64,000 nucleotides of DNA from Anaeramoeba flamelloides. Lineage: Eukaryota; Metamonada; Anaeramoebidae. The position numbers and the translations under genes were made by a program. Under the pieces are notes generated by a model. That model was not told where the DNA came from. It made no database searches and saw nothing but the letters and a program-made list of their open reading frames with translations. Below, piece after piece: positions 33,031-43,256 of the stretch; position 1 is the stretch's first letter, and every line of letters begins with the position of its first letter. The stretch lies in contig JANTQA010000040.1 of the NCBI GenBank assembly GCA_027625915.1, positions 1,116,001 through 1,180,000 on the forward strand, written 5' to 3'.

Positions 33031-36000
33031 TTATAATTTTCCAGATTTTTCCATTAATTTTTGAGAAACACTTGATTGGATTGATTCAAAAACAAATTTC
33101 ACCTATAATTTGATAAATATTTAATGTAATAATATTGTTGTTCATAAATAAAAACAAATAAATAAATAGATAAAATTAATTTGTTACAAAATAAAGAAAG
33201 AAAAAAGAAAGAAGAAAGAAGAAGAAAAAAGAAAGAAAGAAGAAAGAGATAATTACATTTTCTGTATCTGTTGCGCAAGTATAATGACAGTAAATTTCAC
33301 GTTTTTTACTTTTAGAAGATTTTAAGAATTTATTTTTAATAAATTGTGTAGCATTCTCAAGATCTTTTCCTCCATCATATTCCATAAAGCACACTCGAAG
33401 ATCAACCTCAAGAATTTTTTCAGTAAATAAATCCATTTTATTAAATAAAATTGCACAATCCTTTTCTTTGAAATGTTCATTGTTTGCTGTCTTTTTGAAT
33501 AATTTTAAGGATTCGAGCATTCTATTTACAGAATCATCTTCAAATAATTGTTGATCATATTCGCTAATAGCACATACATAAATAAAAAGATGAACATCAT
33601 CAAATTGATGAATCCATTTTCTTCTTTCAGATCTTTGTCCACCAACGTCAACAATCCTATTCAATTATTTTAGATTATATTTGAATTTGTTATTTTTTAT
33701 TCAAATAATTAATTTTGATAATTTCAAGAAAAATATTGTTGGAAATAATAAATATTGTTATTGTTATTGTTGTTTTTAGAAAAAGTTCTTTTAAAAGAAA
33801 TATCTCAATTTTTGAAACTTTTTTCAAATATTCTAAAATAAGTTATTTGAATTTCTCATCTTTTTTTTTTTTAGTGTTTGATGGAAAGGTAAAAGGAATA
33901 AAAAATCATTATAAGAATTGGTAAGACTTGTTCATGATTATATCTTAAACAGACTGAACTTGTTCTGATTAGATCTTCATCAAATTGAACTGGACTTAAG
34001 TAACTGAAGCAACTTGAGCTTAACTGTGAAAATTGAGAACCAACTGAAGTGATTCAATTAACTGAAATGAACTGAATCTACCTTTTCGTACAATCTGCTG
34101 AGTCGATATTTTGTACTGGTATTTTGTGGAAACAAGATTTGGGAAACTTGCAAAATCAAAAAAAAAAAACCATAAAAAAAAAAAAAAAAAGTAACTGAAA
34201 AGAAAATTTCGAAAACAAATTCTAATTCTGAAAAACCAGTTCTTTAGAGATGTACCGTATATATATAGGGCTCTAATTTAAAACTTTATACTTTTTTTTT
34301 TGCACACCGAGTGTTGAATGGGTTGGGAGTTGTTTCCTTTTATATCGAAAAATTGTTTACATCACCACCATAATTTGTTTTAATAAAGAGTTCTATATAT
34401 TTGACGAACAATGGTAAAATGAAATATTTTACTTTAAGTTTTTACTTTTTTTATTATTTGTACGAATCTCGTTTATTTCTCTCTTTTTTTCTCTTTTTTT
34501 TGTCTTTGTTTAAAAATAAAAATATTTTCTTTTCATTCTAAAAAGAAAAGATATCCTATGAGTTATAATCTTGCCTAAATTATAGCTAGGATAAAAAACT
34601 ATAAATAAATGTTTTGGCTTTCAGAAAGTAAGGTAAAGTGCCGAAGAGCTGCTGAGTACCTTAGAGTTCTTATGTTTTTTTTAATATTAGAAATAAAAAG
34701 AAAATTTTTGCAATTTTCTATTGATTTTACAAATAAACAGAAAACTCAAGAAAATATAACCGAGCTTTTCCAGAATTCAAAAGAATTAAGTAAAATCAAT
34801 GATTTTACTCTATTCTTTTGAATTCTCGAAAAGCTAAAGGCGGTTTTTTTCACTTTTTGTTTTTGTTTTGAAAATCTATTGATTTTCTGATCAAAACAAA
34901 AATTAAAAAAAACCTAACGTGAAGTGCCTAGGTTTTTTTTAATTTCAGAAATAAACCGAAAATTTATGAAAATTTTCGGTTTATTTCTAAAATTAAAAAA
35001 AACCTAACGGCAAACATAAGATAATTTTGTTGAATCACCTTTCCTAATTGACAATAATAAAAAAAAAATATAAATCAAAAGGTTTAATTTTAAATTTAAT
35101 TTATTTTTTTCAGTTATCATTTTTTTTTTTTTTTTTAAAGAAAAAAACTTTTATCTCCTAAATTTAAATCAAATCTTCTGAATCTCTCAAAAAAAAAAAT
35201 AAAAGAAATTGAGATTAATTTTCAATTTTAACAATAAAAAAGTATTTTGGGTTAAAAAATTGTATTTTATCAAGTACCCAAAAACAATTTTTTACTCCTA
35301 TTAAAACTCTTACTGTAAAACCAATTTATTTTTAATTTCAAATCACAGAAATCACAGAAACTCGAAATTTTCTAGTTTAAAATTATTTCAAGATTTTCCA
35401 GTTACCACGCAGAACTAATTTAGAATTAGTAAAAGACCAAAGTGACTGAATTGACTTTTGAGAAATAAAAATCAAAAATTTATCAAAATTTAAGATTAAT
35501 TTTTGTTGTTTGCTTCCTCAAAGTTTTAAAAAAATATTATGTATTTTTTTGAAACTTTAGAATGAATGATCTTACCAAAGATCTTGTTTTTTATTTTTTG
35601 TTTTAAAGTTTTGTTTGACAATATAAGCCAACTTTTTAAAAGGAATGATAAAAATAACTTTTGTTTTTAAAAATTATTTTTTTTTTTTTTTTTTTGGCTT
35701 TGTCAAACTTTTTAAAGGCTACGTTTTGAAGATCTTATTGGTTTTTCAAATTTAATGTTCTAAATTCAGATATAATTAACAAAGGACTTTTGTTGAATTT
35801 TCTCTGAAAAATAAATTTAAATTTTATAATAATTTTCCTTGTATTTTGAACATGAAGATTCAGATAATTTGAAATGAAATAAAAAAAAAAGGAGGTTCTA
35901 TACTTTTTCACATTTTCCGTTTTATGTAAGAAGACTTTTAAATTTTAATTTGAGTTTTCTAATCTTTTTTTCACAATTACATTTCTGGAAAATTATCAAA

Positions 36001-39000
36001 GATTTATTATTATTTTTGGTTATATATGGCAAACTCCAAAAGATAGAATCTATTATAAAAAATTTGTTATTGAGATTCAATTTAAACTCTTTAATAATGA
36101 AAATAACAGTTTATAAAATGGAAAAGTAACGATATTTTTAGATTGATCCTGAGCAAAATTAAAGTCAAGATTTTTAATTTTATTTAAAAAGATGTATACT
36201 TCCTATCTTTTGTAATAAAATTAAAATAATGCTAGCTCAAATAAACCCCATTTCAAAATCATTTACCCATTAAAAATCAAATTTTGAAAATAAATATTTT
36301 TATAAATTCAAGTTATTTATTATAATTAAAAAAATTACTATTTTAATATTCAGTTCCAGACACTAGAAATATTTGTTTTTCATCTAAAAATAAAAAAAAA
36401 ATAAATAAATAAAAATTGGGACATTTATTATGAAATTTAGTTTATATTTAAACTTTTGGTTATTTTCTTTTTTAAATTTTTTTTAATTATATTGTAACTT
36501 TTCTTTTAATATCAAACCCCAAATTGGACAAAATATTTATTTTTCAAAATTTATGCAAAAAAAATTGTAAAGTATATATATATATATATATATTGTGTGT
36601 GTAAATAAGAGATAAATGACTTTGAAATGAAAGAAAAATATTGATTATTAACAAATTTTTATTTTATTTTACATCTTGATCTTTTTTTAAATAATTGATT
36701 TTTTGAATTTTAATAGAAAAGAGAAAATATTTTTTTTGATTCAATTTTCTTTTAAAAAAAAAACAAAAAGAATTTGTAAGATGCAATTTCTGATTATTTT
36801 ATTAAGGTAAATTAAATCAAAATGTTAGTTCCATATAAAGTCATCTATATAATTTGAGTTTTGTCGGAAAAAATTTTTTATTTTGTATTCAAATTTTGTA
36901 GTTTTTGTTTTTTTTATAGTTAAATCCAAAAGGTTAGGGATTTTTACTCTTCTTTAGAAATATTGTGTGAAAAAAAAAAAGAATTAATTTAAAGAACAAT
37001 AGATCAAAAAAGATATGGAAATTTTATGTTCAAGAGTTTTGTGTCTTTTTTTAAATAAACAACAAATTATATTTTATTTTGGTGAAATTTGATTCAGATA
37101 GTTTGGATTCGATAATATCAAAAAAGTTTTATAATGAAAAAAAAAAAAAAATAAATAAATGGAAAATTACTTAATAATAAATATAATAATCATATTTAGT
37201 TTAGACACAATGGTATTAAAATAGTTGATAAATTTAAATCGCTTCTATTTTGTAAACAGAATTAAAAACTTTTTTGATGAAATTTTTTTCAAAAACTCAA
37301 TCCAAAGGGAGAAAAATCACAAAGAAAAATTAAAAAAAAAATTTCTTGAAGACAAGATAACAAATTAATTTAAAATTCGAATTGAAAAAGTCTACAACAC
37401 CCCCCTCCTCCTCCTCTTATACACGAATTAGCAATTCAATTGTAAGTCGTTTTGCTGAAAAATTTTGTAATAAACTTTTGAAACAAAAAAAAAAAAAATT
37501 ATTACTTCCAAATATAATCATTTAGCCCAAAAGTGATTTGTTTGATTCCAGTTGTTGGAATTCTACAACCCAAAATATCAACTTCGTTAGGTTCATAATC
37601 AGATCTAAAAATAGCTTCTGTTTTATTTAAAAAGCTTTGAATTGTAAAAAAAAATAAATTGGAAGAAATTATAAAAGAGAACGTACAAAATTAAAAATAA
37701 AGAAAAATGTAAAAAGAAAAGAAAAGGAAAAAAGGAAAGAATTTAAAAATAATTACTAATTGGCTGTATCAGGTAACTGAAATTGTGATCTCTTTTTAAA
37801 GGCGGTTTTCAGTGCTTGATCGTTCCAAAGCTTGATTACACAATTCTTAATTTTTTCTGTAATTTCCTCTGTAGTTTTTTCTTTAAAAAGCCTCATAAAT
37901 TCCTCAGAATTATACTTTACAGTTAAATTTGTATTATTTGTTTTAAAAAAATTAAAATCATGTATGTTAAAGGTAAGTGGTGTTTTTATTCTTTTTTTTT
38001 TTGTTTTAAAAACTTTTTTCTTCTTAAAAAATCGATTTTTTTTTTTTTTATTTTTGTTTTTTGGAAATAGAAAAAAAAAAGTGAAAGGATCTCGTGAAAT
38101 ATATTTTTCTGTTTTTGGTAATTGTGTTTTGGTTTTACCCAAATCAGTGCTGTTCGTTGTACTTCAAAAAATCGATCTTGGTGATTAGAAGATCTAACTA
38201 AATTATAGATCGAGAGTTTTTAATTTTTTTTTTTTTTTTTTTTTTAAAACAAAAAGAAGAAAAAGAGGGATGATTACAAGGTTTGTTTTTTGAAGAGTTA
38301 ACCCAAGCCTATTTGCAATTCTAAGCAATTCCTTCACGTGATTTTTAATATTTTCACGAATAGCATTCCTATACAACTCTTTTTCTGATTCATTAAAGCC
38401 TTCTTTATAAAGAATTTGCATTTGCTTGACAAAAGTGGATTTCCCAGAGTCGCCTGTTCCTAAAACTAAGATTTTAATTTCTTTATTGAGCACTTCGTTG
38501 TCCTGTGCAAATTCCTTTTCAATTCTTTTGTTTCTTTTTTTTTTTGCTCGTCTTTCTTTTCTCGATTGACTTGGTCCCTAAAAATTTCAATAAAGAAAAG
38601 AGATGAATTTGTTTGGTACAAAAGAAAAACAAAACAGAGTCATATATTTTTAGACAATCCGATCAGATTATTGAGTATTTGAAAAGTGGAAAGAAGGAAA
38701 AAAAAAAAAAAAATTTTTTTATTGATTTTGTTGTTGGTTTTTAGTTTTTCCGTTTTTGTTTTGTGATTTAAGTTCTACAAAAACAAAAAATTGGAATTTT
38801 GATTTGTTTAAATTTTCAAGATCTAAGAAATTAAAAAATGTGGATAGGGTTACCATTAGATAAAAAAAATAAAAAAATAAGAAAAAAATGGAAATTTTTT
38901 GGAAGAAATTATTCAAATTCAACTTTCTTCAGAATAGTTGAATAATATTATTTTGATGGAAAAGAAGTTGAATTCTAAGAACAAACTAACACACCCATAG
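33031..39000 (-). CDS. heterotrimeric G-protein alpha subunit, six exons
   Basis: Exons on the minus strand are about 38995-39000 (tentative ATG GGT), 38278-38577, 37757-37914, 37506-37634, 33257-33656 and 33031-33102. Phases agree at every junction after exon 1. The result is about 354 residues, the normal G-alpha length. All five nucleotide-binding motifs are present at canonical positions: GTGDSGKST (about 42-50), RIPTTGI with the switch-I Arg near 179, DVGGQ with the catalytic Gln near 205, NKMD near 270 and TCATDT near 324. The C-terminus is VFESIQSSVSQKLMEKSGKL with no pertussis-toxin cysteine. It would couple a seven-transmembrane receptor to effectors at the plasma membrane, anchored by N-terminal lipid on MG if exon 1 is right. 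Donors are GTAATC, GTAATT, GTAATA and GTAATT. All conserved residues are intact, so it is probably functional. Confidence 0.88.
33930..34085. repeat. degenerate AACTGAA-type minisatellite
   Basis: Within about 150 bp the words AACTGAA, AACTTGA, AACTGGA and ACTGAAC occur roughly ten times at irregular spacing. Its composition is less AT-rich than neighbouring intron sequence. It shows no coding frame. Confidence 0.55.
34306..34620. repeat. composite repeat block (copy 2, partner of 16675-16890)
   Basis: It has GTTGAATGGGTTGGGAGTTG then TTTCCTTTTAT at about 34313-34345, and TCCTATGAGTTATAATCT at about 34554-34571 followed by AGCTAGGATA. Hairpin array 3 begins just to the right. In copy 1 the array lies to the left, and the TCCTATGAG block is on the other strand, while the GTTGAATGGG block keeps the same strand. 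Confidence 0.7.
34640..35012. repeat. modular palindrome array 3
   Basis: Hairpins at 34640-34762 (type III-like arms), 34763-34836 (type II arms), 34841-34918 (arms of TTTTTGTTTTGAAAATC) and 34930-35009 (type I arms). Junctions read GAAGTGCCTAGG and CCTAACGG as in arrays 1 and 2. The array is followed by AATTTTGTTGAATCACC, a word also seen at 9403-9418. Confidence 0.85.
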
Positions 39001-39239
39001 TTCTTCATCACGAAACCCTTGTTTCAAGATCTGGCAATTTTTAAAGTATTCAACTCTAGGAGAGAAAAAGAAAAAAAGTTTTAAATTAAGATGAGAATTT
39101 CAAACCTACTGACAAATCTTGTTAAAACTTTAATTCCCTGAGTAAGTAGAAAGAAATTCCTACAATAAAAATAAAAGGCAATAGAGATAATTAACGAGAT
39201 CTGATTATTTTTTTCAAATATGATTTTAGATTTAGACTT

Positions 39240-39715
39240 TAAATATTGTTAATTACAAAATAAAAAGATCAAAATTTTCAATCAGCTTTCCAAAAAAATC
39301 AAATGACAAGAAATAAAAGAAACCAACAAAGTCCACAACTCTAAAAAGAGGAAATTAAAAATTTAAGCTGGTTTACTAAATAAAAAAATTTGTAAGACTA
39401 ACATGTTTTTATTAATCTTTTTTTGGAAAACTGAATGAAAATATTGTTCCCTTTATTTTCTGATTAATAGTAATGGGGAATAATTTGTTTCACGAACCTA
39501 AAGATTGTCAAACTTAGTATTAATCTCAAAATAAAACGATTAAAATTTTCAATCAGCTTTCCAAAAAAATCAAATGACAAGAATTAAAAGAAATCAACAA
39601 AGCCCACAATTCTAAAAAGAAGAAATTAATACTTTAATCTGGTTTTATGAATTAAAAAATAATTGAAATATAACATGATTTGATTATTTTTGGAAAGCTG
39701 ATTGAAAATATTTTT
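39240..39715. repeat. tandem pair of about 140 bp repeats with an inverted partner
   Basis: 39240-39375 and 39515-39655 share AATTTTCAATCAGCTTTCCA then AAATCAAATGACAAGAA and CAACAAAG(T/C)CCACAA. At 39688-39712 the first word returns inverted (TGGAAAGCTGATTGAAAAT). A third direct copy lies at 24905-25050. The inverted termini suggest a small transposable unit with an internal duplication. Confidence 0.65.
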
Positions 39716-39852
39716 CTTTTTATTTTTCTTACAAAGAGTAGAAATGATTTGTTTATAAATTTTACAAGTACAAAAAACTTGAAAAATTTTATACTACCTT
39801 ATGAAATCCTTTTTTTCTTTTTCAAATCGAGTTACCAATGAAATAGATTGTA

Positions 39853-40330
39853 CAGTGGTGTAAATAACCTGTGTTAACAAGCTTTAACCCATTACTAAAA
39901 TTTAACTCAGGTTTTTTTTTCAGACTTTATTATTGGAAGACCAGAAGGCACTTATATATTCTTGGCAAATATTCAAATTGGCTTTAGAGGTTAGATCTTT
40001 GATTAACCAAAATGGCTCAATTATATTAATTGCTTTTGTTTCAAAAATTTCATCATATTTAGTAAATTTTTCAGAGACTAAATGTTTTTTTTATAAAAAT
40101 TCAAAAAATGAAATTTTGCTCATTTTTTTCTCAAAAAAACACCTTTTAATATTTTCATATCTTCATAATTCTTTTTTAACATTTATTTAAAGAATCCAAT
40201 TTCTTATTTATATACTGTTTTCATCCCATTGATTTGTTTCTTTTATTTCGAAAGTCAGCCAATATTTTTTGGATTGAGTTAAATTTTAGTAATGGGTTAA
40301 AATAAAAAACATGGGTTATTTACACCACTG
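39853..40330. mobile_element. MITE, CAGTGGTGTAAATAACC ends, TA target duplication
   Basis: The left end is CAGTGGTGTAAATAACCTGT. The right end, reverse complemented, is CAGTGGTGTAAATAACCCAT. TA lies on both sides (39851-39852 and 40331-40332). Both subterminal regions carry AACCCATTACTAAAATTTAA. It shares ends with the 1.55 kb element at 8544-10098. The open stretch 39933-40190 has no ATG or recognisable transposase domain. Confidence 0.85.
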
Positions 40331-40589
40331 TAATTTATAATCTCTGTTTATTTTGTTAAAGCCCCTTTTTGTTGATACTGGGTTTGTTTTGGGCGAACTA
40401 AGGATCTTAAATGAAAGATACTATTTGAAGTATTGAAAAAAAATATAAACAATAGAAATTATATCCCTATTTCAAGATCATGCCAAAAACCTTTCATTTA
40501 CGGAGTGTTATTAGAAAAGGTTAATTTTGAACATTCAGCCAGAATTTATTTAATTTAACACAGTAAAAAAATTTTTTTTTGTTTTTTGA

Positions 40590-40765
40590 TGAAGTCAATT
40601 CCACTTTTAAGATATAAAACTTTAACCTAAATTAAAGTACAAAATTCAAATTTTAGTATAATAATTAGTGTAAAAAAAAATTCCAAAAAATGTACCTTAA
40701 TTTGAGATTTTTCTGTGCATTAGATTTCGTTGAAAGTTTGTGTCTTAAAAGTGGAAACGACAGTA
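40590..40765. mobile_element. decayed relative of the 7181-7378 MITE
   Basis: The right arm at 40690-40765 carries TTTCGTTGAAAGTTTGTG and CTTAAAAGTGGAAACGACAG, matching the right arm at 7339-7378. The left arm at 40592-40660 carries TCCACTTTTAAG and TTAAAGTACAAAATTCAAAT. The arms are more diverged than in the 7 kb copy and the end base differs. Confidence 0.65.
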
Positions 40766-41224
40766 TAATTTTATATTTTTTTAGCTTTATTGTTGGAAAA
40801 CCTCTTTTAAAAATGTTTCTTTTATCTTTTTTCTGAGGATTAAAAAAAAATTTTTTTTTATTAAATGTGAACTGTTTTAATCAAAACAAAAAAAAATAAA
40901 TAAAATAAAAGTCTTGTTTGGATTCAGAGAATATTTTCTAGTATAGACATATAATTTACTCCTTTTCGAATCAGAATCCAAAAAAATGAAAAACTTTTTA
41001 TATTATATTTAAACGAATTTTTGGGTTCTCTTGAAAGAAAGTATTTTTCAAGTTCTTAAAAATAGAAATACATGGCTGTATCAGTTTTAGCCATTAAGAA
41101 ACTACATAAAAATTAAAGATATTTTCTTATAATAGCTCGAAATATCAGTTTTAAAGTCATTTTTATCTCTAAAACACTTTTTATTTTGCTTAGATTTACC
41201 AGAAAATACAAAGTTCTAAAATTA

Positions 41225-41715
41225 TGAATTTGAATAATACAGAATTTCCAAAATCAACTTTCAAGTCCAAAACTCAAAATAATTGGTTCAGAAATTTTTA
41301 ACTCGGATTCATTATTATTATTATTTGTTAAAAAAATTCAAAGTGAATGGGTCAAATGAATAAAAATATTATTTATTTTTATTTTTTTTTTTTGAAAATT
41401 AGTATAAGTTTCTATACTTGATCTACATAAAATTTACTAATTTTATTTATCCCATAACTCATCAAATTCAATAATTAGAAACTCTCATCATCATCCTAAA
41501 AAGTTATTTTGAATAGCAAAAAATAACAATTCACAATTTGAAAATAGTCAAAATTGAAAGAGTAAGCAAGTTACAAGTAGTTGATATAAAGTTTAAGCTA
41601 ATTGAATCATATTTGTAAACATGTTATTCTTTGTCATTGTTATAACCTGACCCAGAAAAAAATGATAAATTTCTTATCTATAGTCATCAAATAAATTTTA
41701 CTTAATATTTCAGAC
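41225..41715 (-). repeat. dispersed repeat, copy 2 (inverted relative to 29260-29770)
   Basis: The reverse complement reads AAGTTGATTTTGGAAATTCT, TTCTAATTATTGAATTTGAT and TGACTATTTTCAAATTG in an order matching copy 1. Similarity fades on both sides. The class is unknown. Confidence 0.65.
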
Positions 41716-43256
41716 ATACTGATTTTCGCTTGAAATAAAATAAATTGTTTTATTCTCATTCAGAATAATAAAAAAGATTTTCGAAACTTCGAAAAAAAGC
41801 AACAGACAAGTAGAATTAACATTGTATCCCTAAATTATAACAATAAAAAAGATACTATTTTTTTCTAGACATCAAAATAATAAATCTTAGATTCATGGTG
41901 AACTTTAAACAACAAAAAAAGAGAAAACAAAAAAGTTTCTAAATGTTTTTTTAAATAATAAAAAATATTTATATCGATAATCTTTCTATCACATTTTTAC
42001 CCGCCTGTGAATTCAGGGGTTAGAAAGTTTTTAACTTTGTCGAGTGGATTGCATTATTATTTTTTATCTTGATATTTTCAATTATTTTTCTTCTTCTCTT
42101 TTTTATTTCCAAATAATTTTACTCCAATTATTCCTTTCTCAGAATAATAATGTTATTAATAAATTTAATTTTTCAATTTTCAGAAAAAATTTGGAAAATT
42201 AGATAACTCGTTAAAAAGCTAAAAATGTTTAAAAGTAATTTCAAAATATAAAAAAAATATTTTGTTTAATATATTAAATTAATTTTTAATTTGAAGATAT
42301 ATATTTGTAAATAAACTCTATTTTAATAGTTGTGACTCACTTTAAATAATAAATCTAAAAAAAATCAAGTTCTTTAACATTCAAAAGTAAAAAAATAATT
42401 AAATCTGATTAATAATTCACTTTTAACTATTTAAAAACATATAAAAACCTGATATTTTTAAAAATTGAAAAAAATAAAACTAAAAAATAAAAAAAAGGTA
42501 AGTAATAATTTTTGAAAAGAACATTTTGGAATATTTATTACTGAACTTGCAGTGAAAGAAAGTTTAATAAGAAGATTTTTAAATAATCATTAAATTCATA
42601 TTAAAAGACATTAAATAGTTTAAATTTTCTTATGATTATTTGTCTTTTCGAAGATCTTTTTTTTTTTTCACATAATCTTTTGCAAAAAAAAATTTTAAAA
42701 AAAAAGAAAAATAAAAATTTGAAAAAGCTAAAACATATACAAAATTAGAAAAAATGATTCTGATCCAAAAATTTTAAAATATTTTCTTGATAAGAATAAT
42801 AGAAAAAACCCTCAAAACAAATACCATTAACATTATAAAGTGATTCAAAATTTTTGAAAAATAGCTTATTTTAATAGAGTATCATATTTTATAAAATAAA
42901 AGATATATATGTCTAATATTTATTGTTATTCAAAAAATCAAAAAAAAAATACTAAAGATGATATAAATAAAAATAAATTTTGTTTTTGTCATTTTTATTA
43001 TTTTATTGTAATTGAATTTTTTTTCGATAGAGTGATCAGAGAAAACAAAAAGAAAATATTTGTTTCTTAAATAAATGATAAAATATAAATTCAAAATTTT
43101 GCTAAATTCAAAAAAAAAAAAAAAGAAAATAATCACCATAATAAAATGAAATAAAATGTGATAAAAATAATATTTAAAAAAAAAAAAAAAAAAAGAAGAG
43201 AAAGAATAATTGGAAAAGATAAGAAAAGTAAAAAAAGGAAATTGTTATAGATAATT

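Larger units (their letters stand above)
33657..37505 (-). other. giant intron of the G-alpha gene (3.85 kb)
   Basis: It splits the Lys codon immediately before IVDVGGQ (donor GTAATA, acceptor TTGAATAG). It contains an AACTGAA-rich stretch (33930-34085), the composite repeat copy 2 (about 34300-34620), hairpin array 3 (34640-35012), a (TA)n tract (36573-36592) and a CTCCTCCTC tract at about 37396-37416. No exon keeping frame was found inside. Confidence 0.75.
39001..43256. other. 4.3 kb intergenic region, transposon and repeat copies
   Basis: It lies between the G-alpha start and the 3' end of the subunit H gene. It contains a duplicated repeat (39240-39655), a TIR element (39853-40330), a decayed MITE (40590-40765) and the inverted copy of the 29 kb repeat. 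A tract at 42660-43200 is unusually rich in A and T homopolymers. No gene is supported. Confidence 0.5.

Noticed and set aside
37915-38142. Upstream extension of G-alpha exon 3 (Lys/Phe-rich, including an apparent MGKTK start)
   Set aside because: Exon 2 and the phase-0 acceptor before YNSEEFM join without it and give standard G-alpha spacing; the segment reads as intron.
39933-40190. 85-codon frame inside the 478 bp TIR element
   Set aside because: It has no ATG start and no transposase motif; probably open by chance in a MITE.
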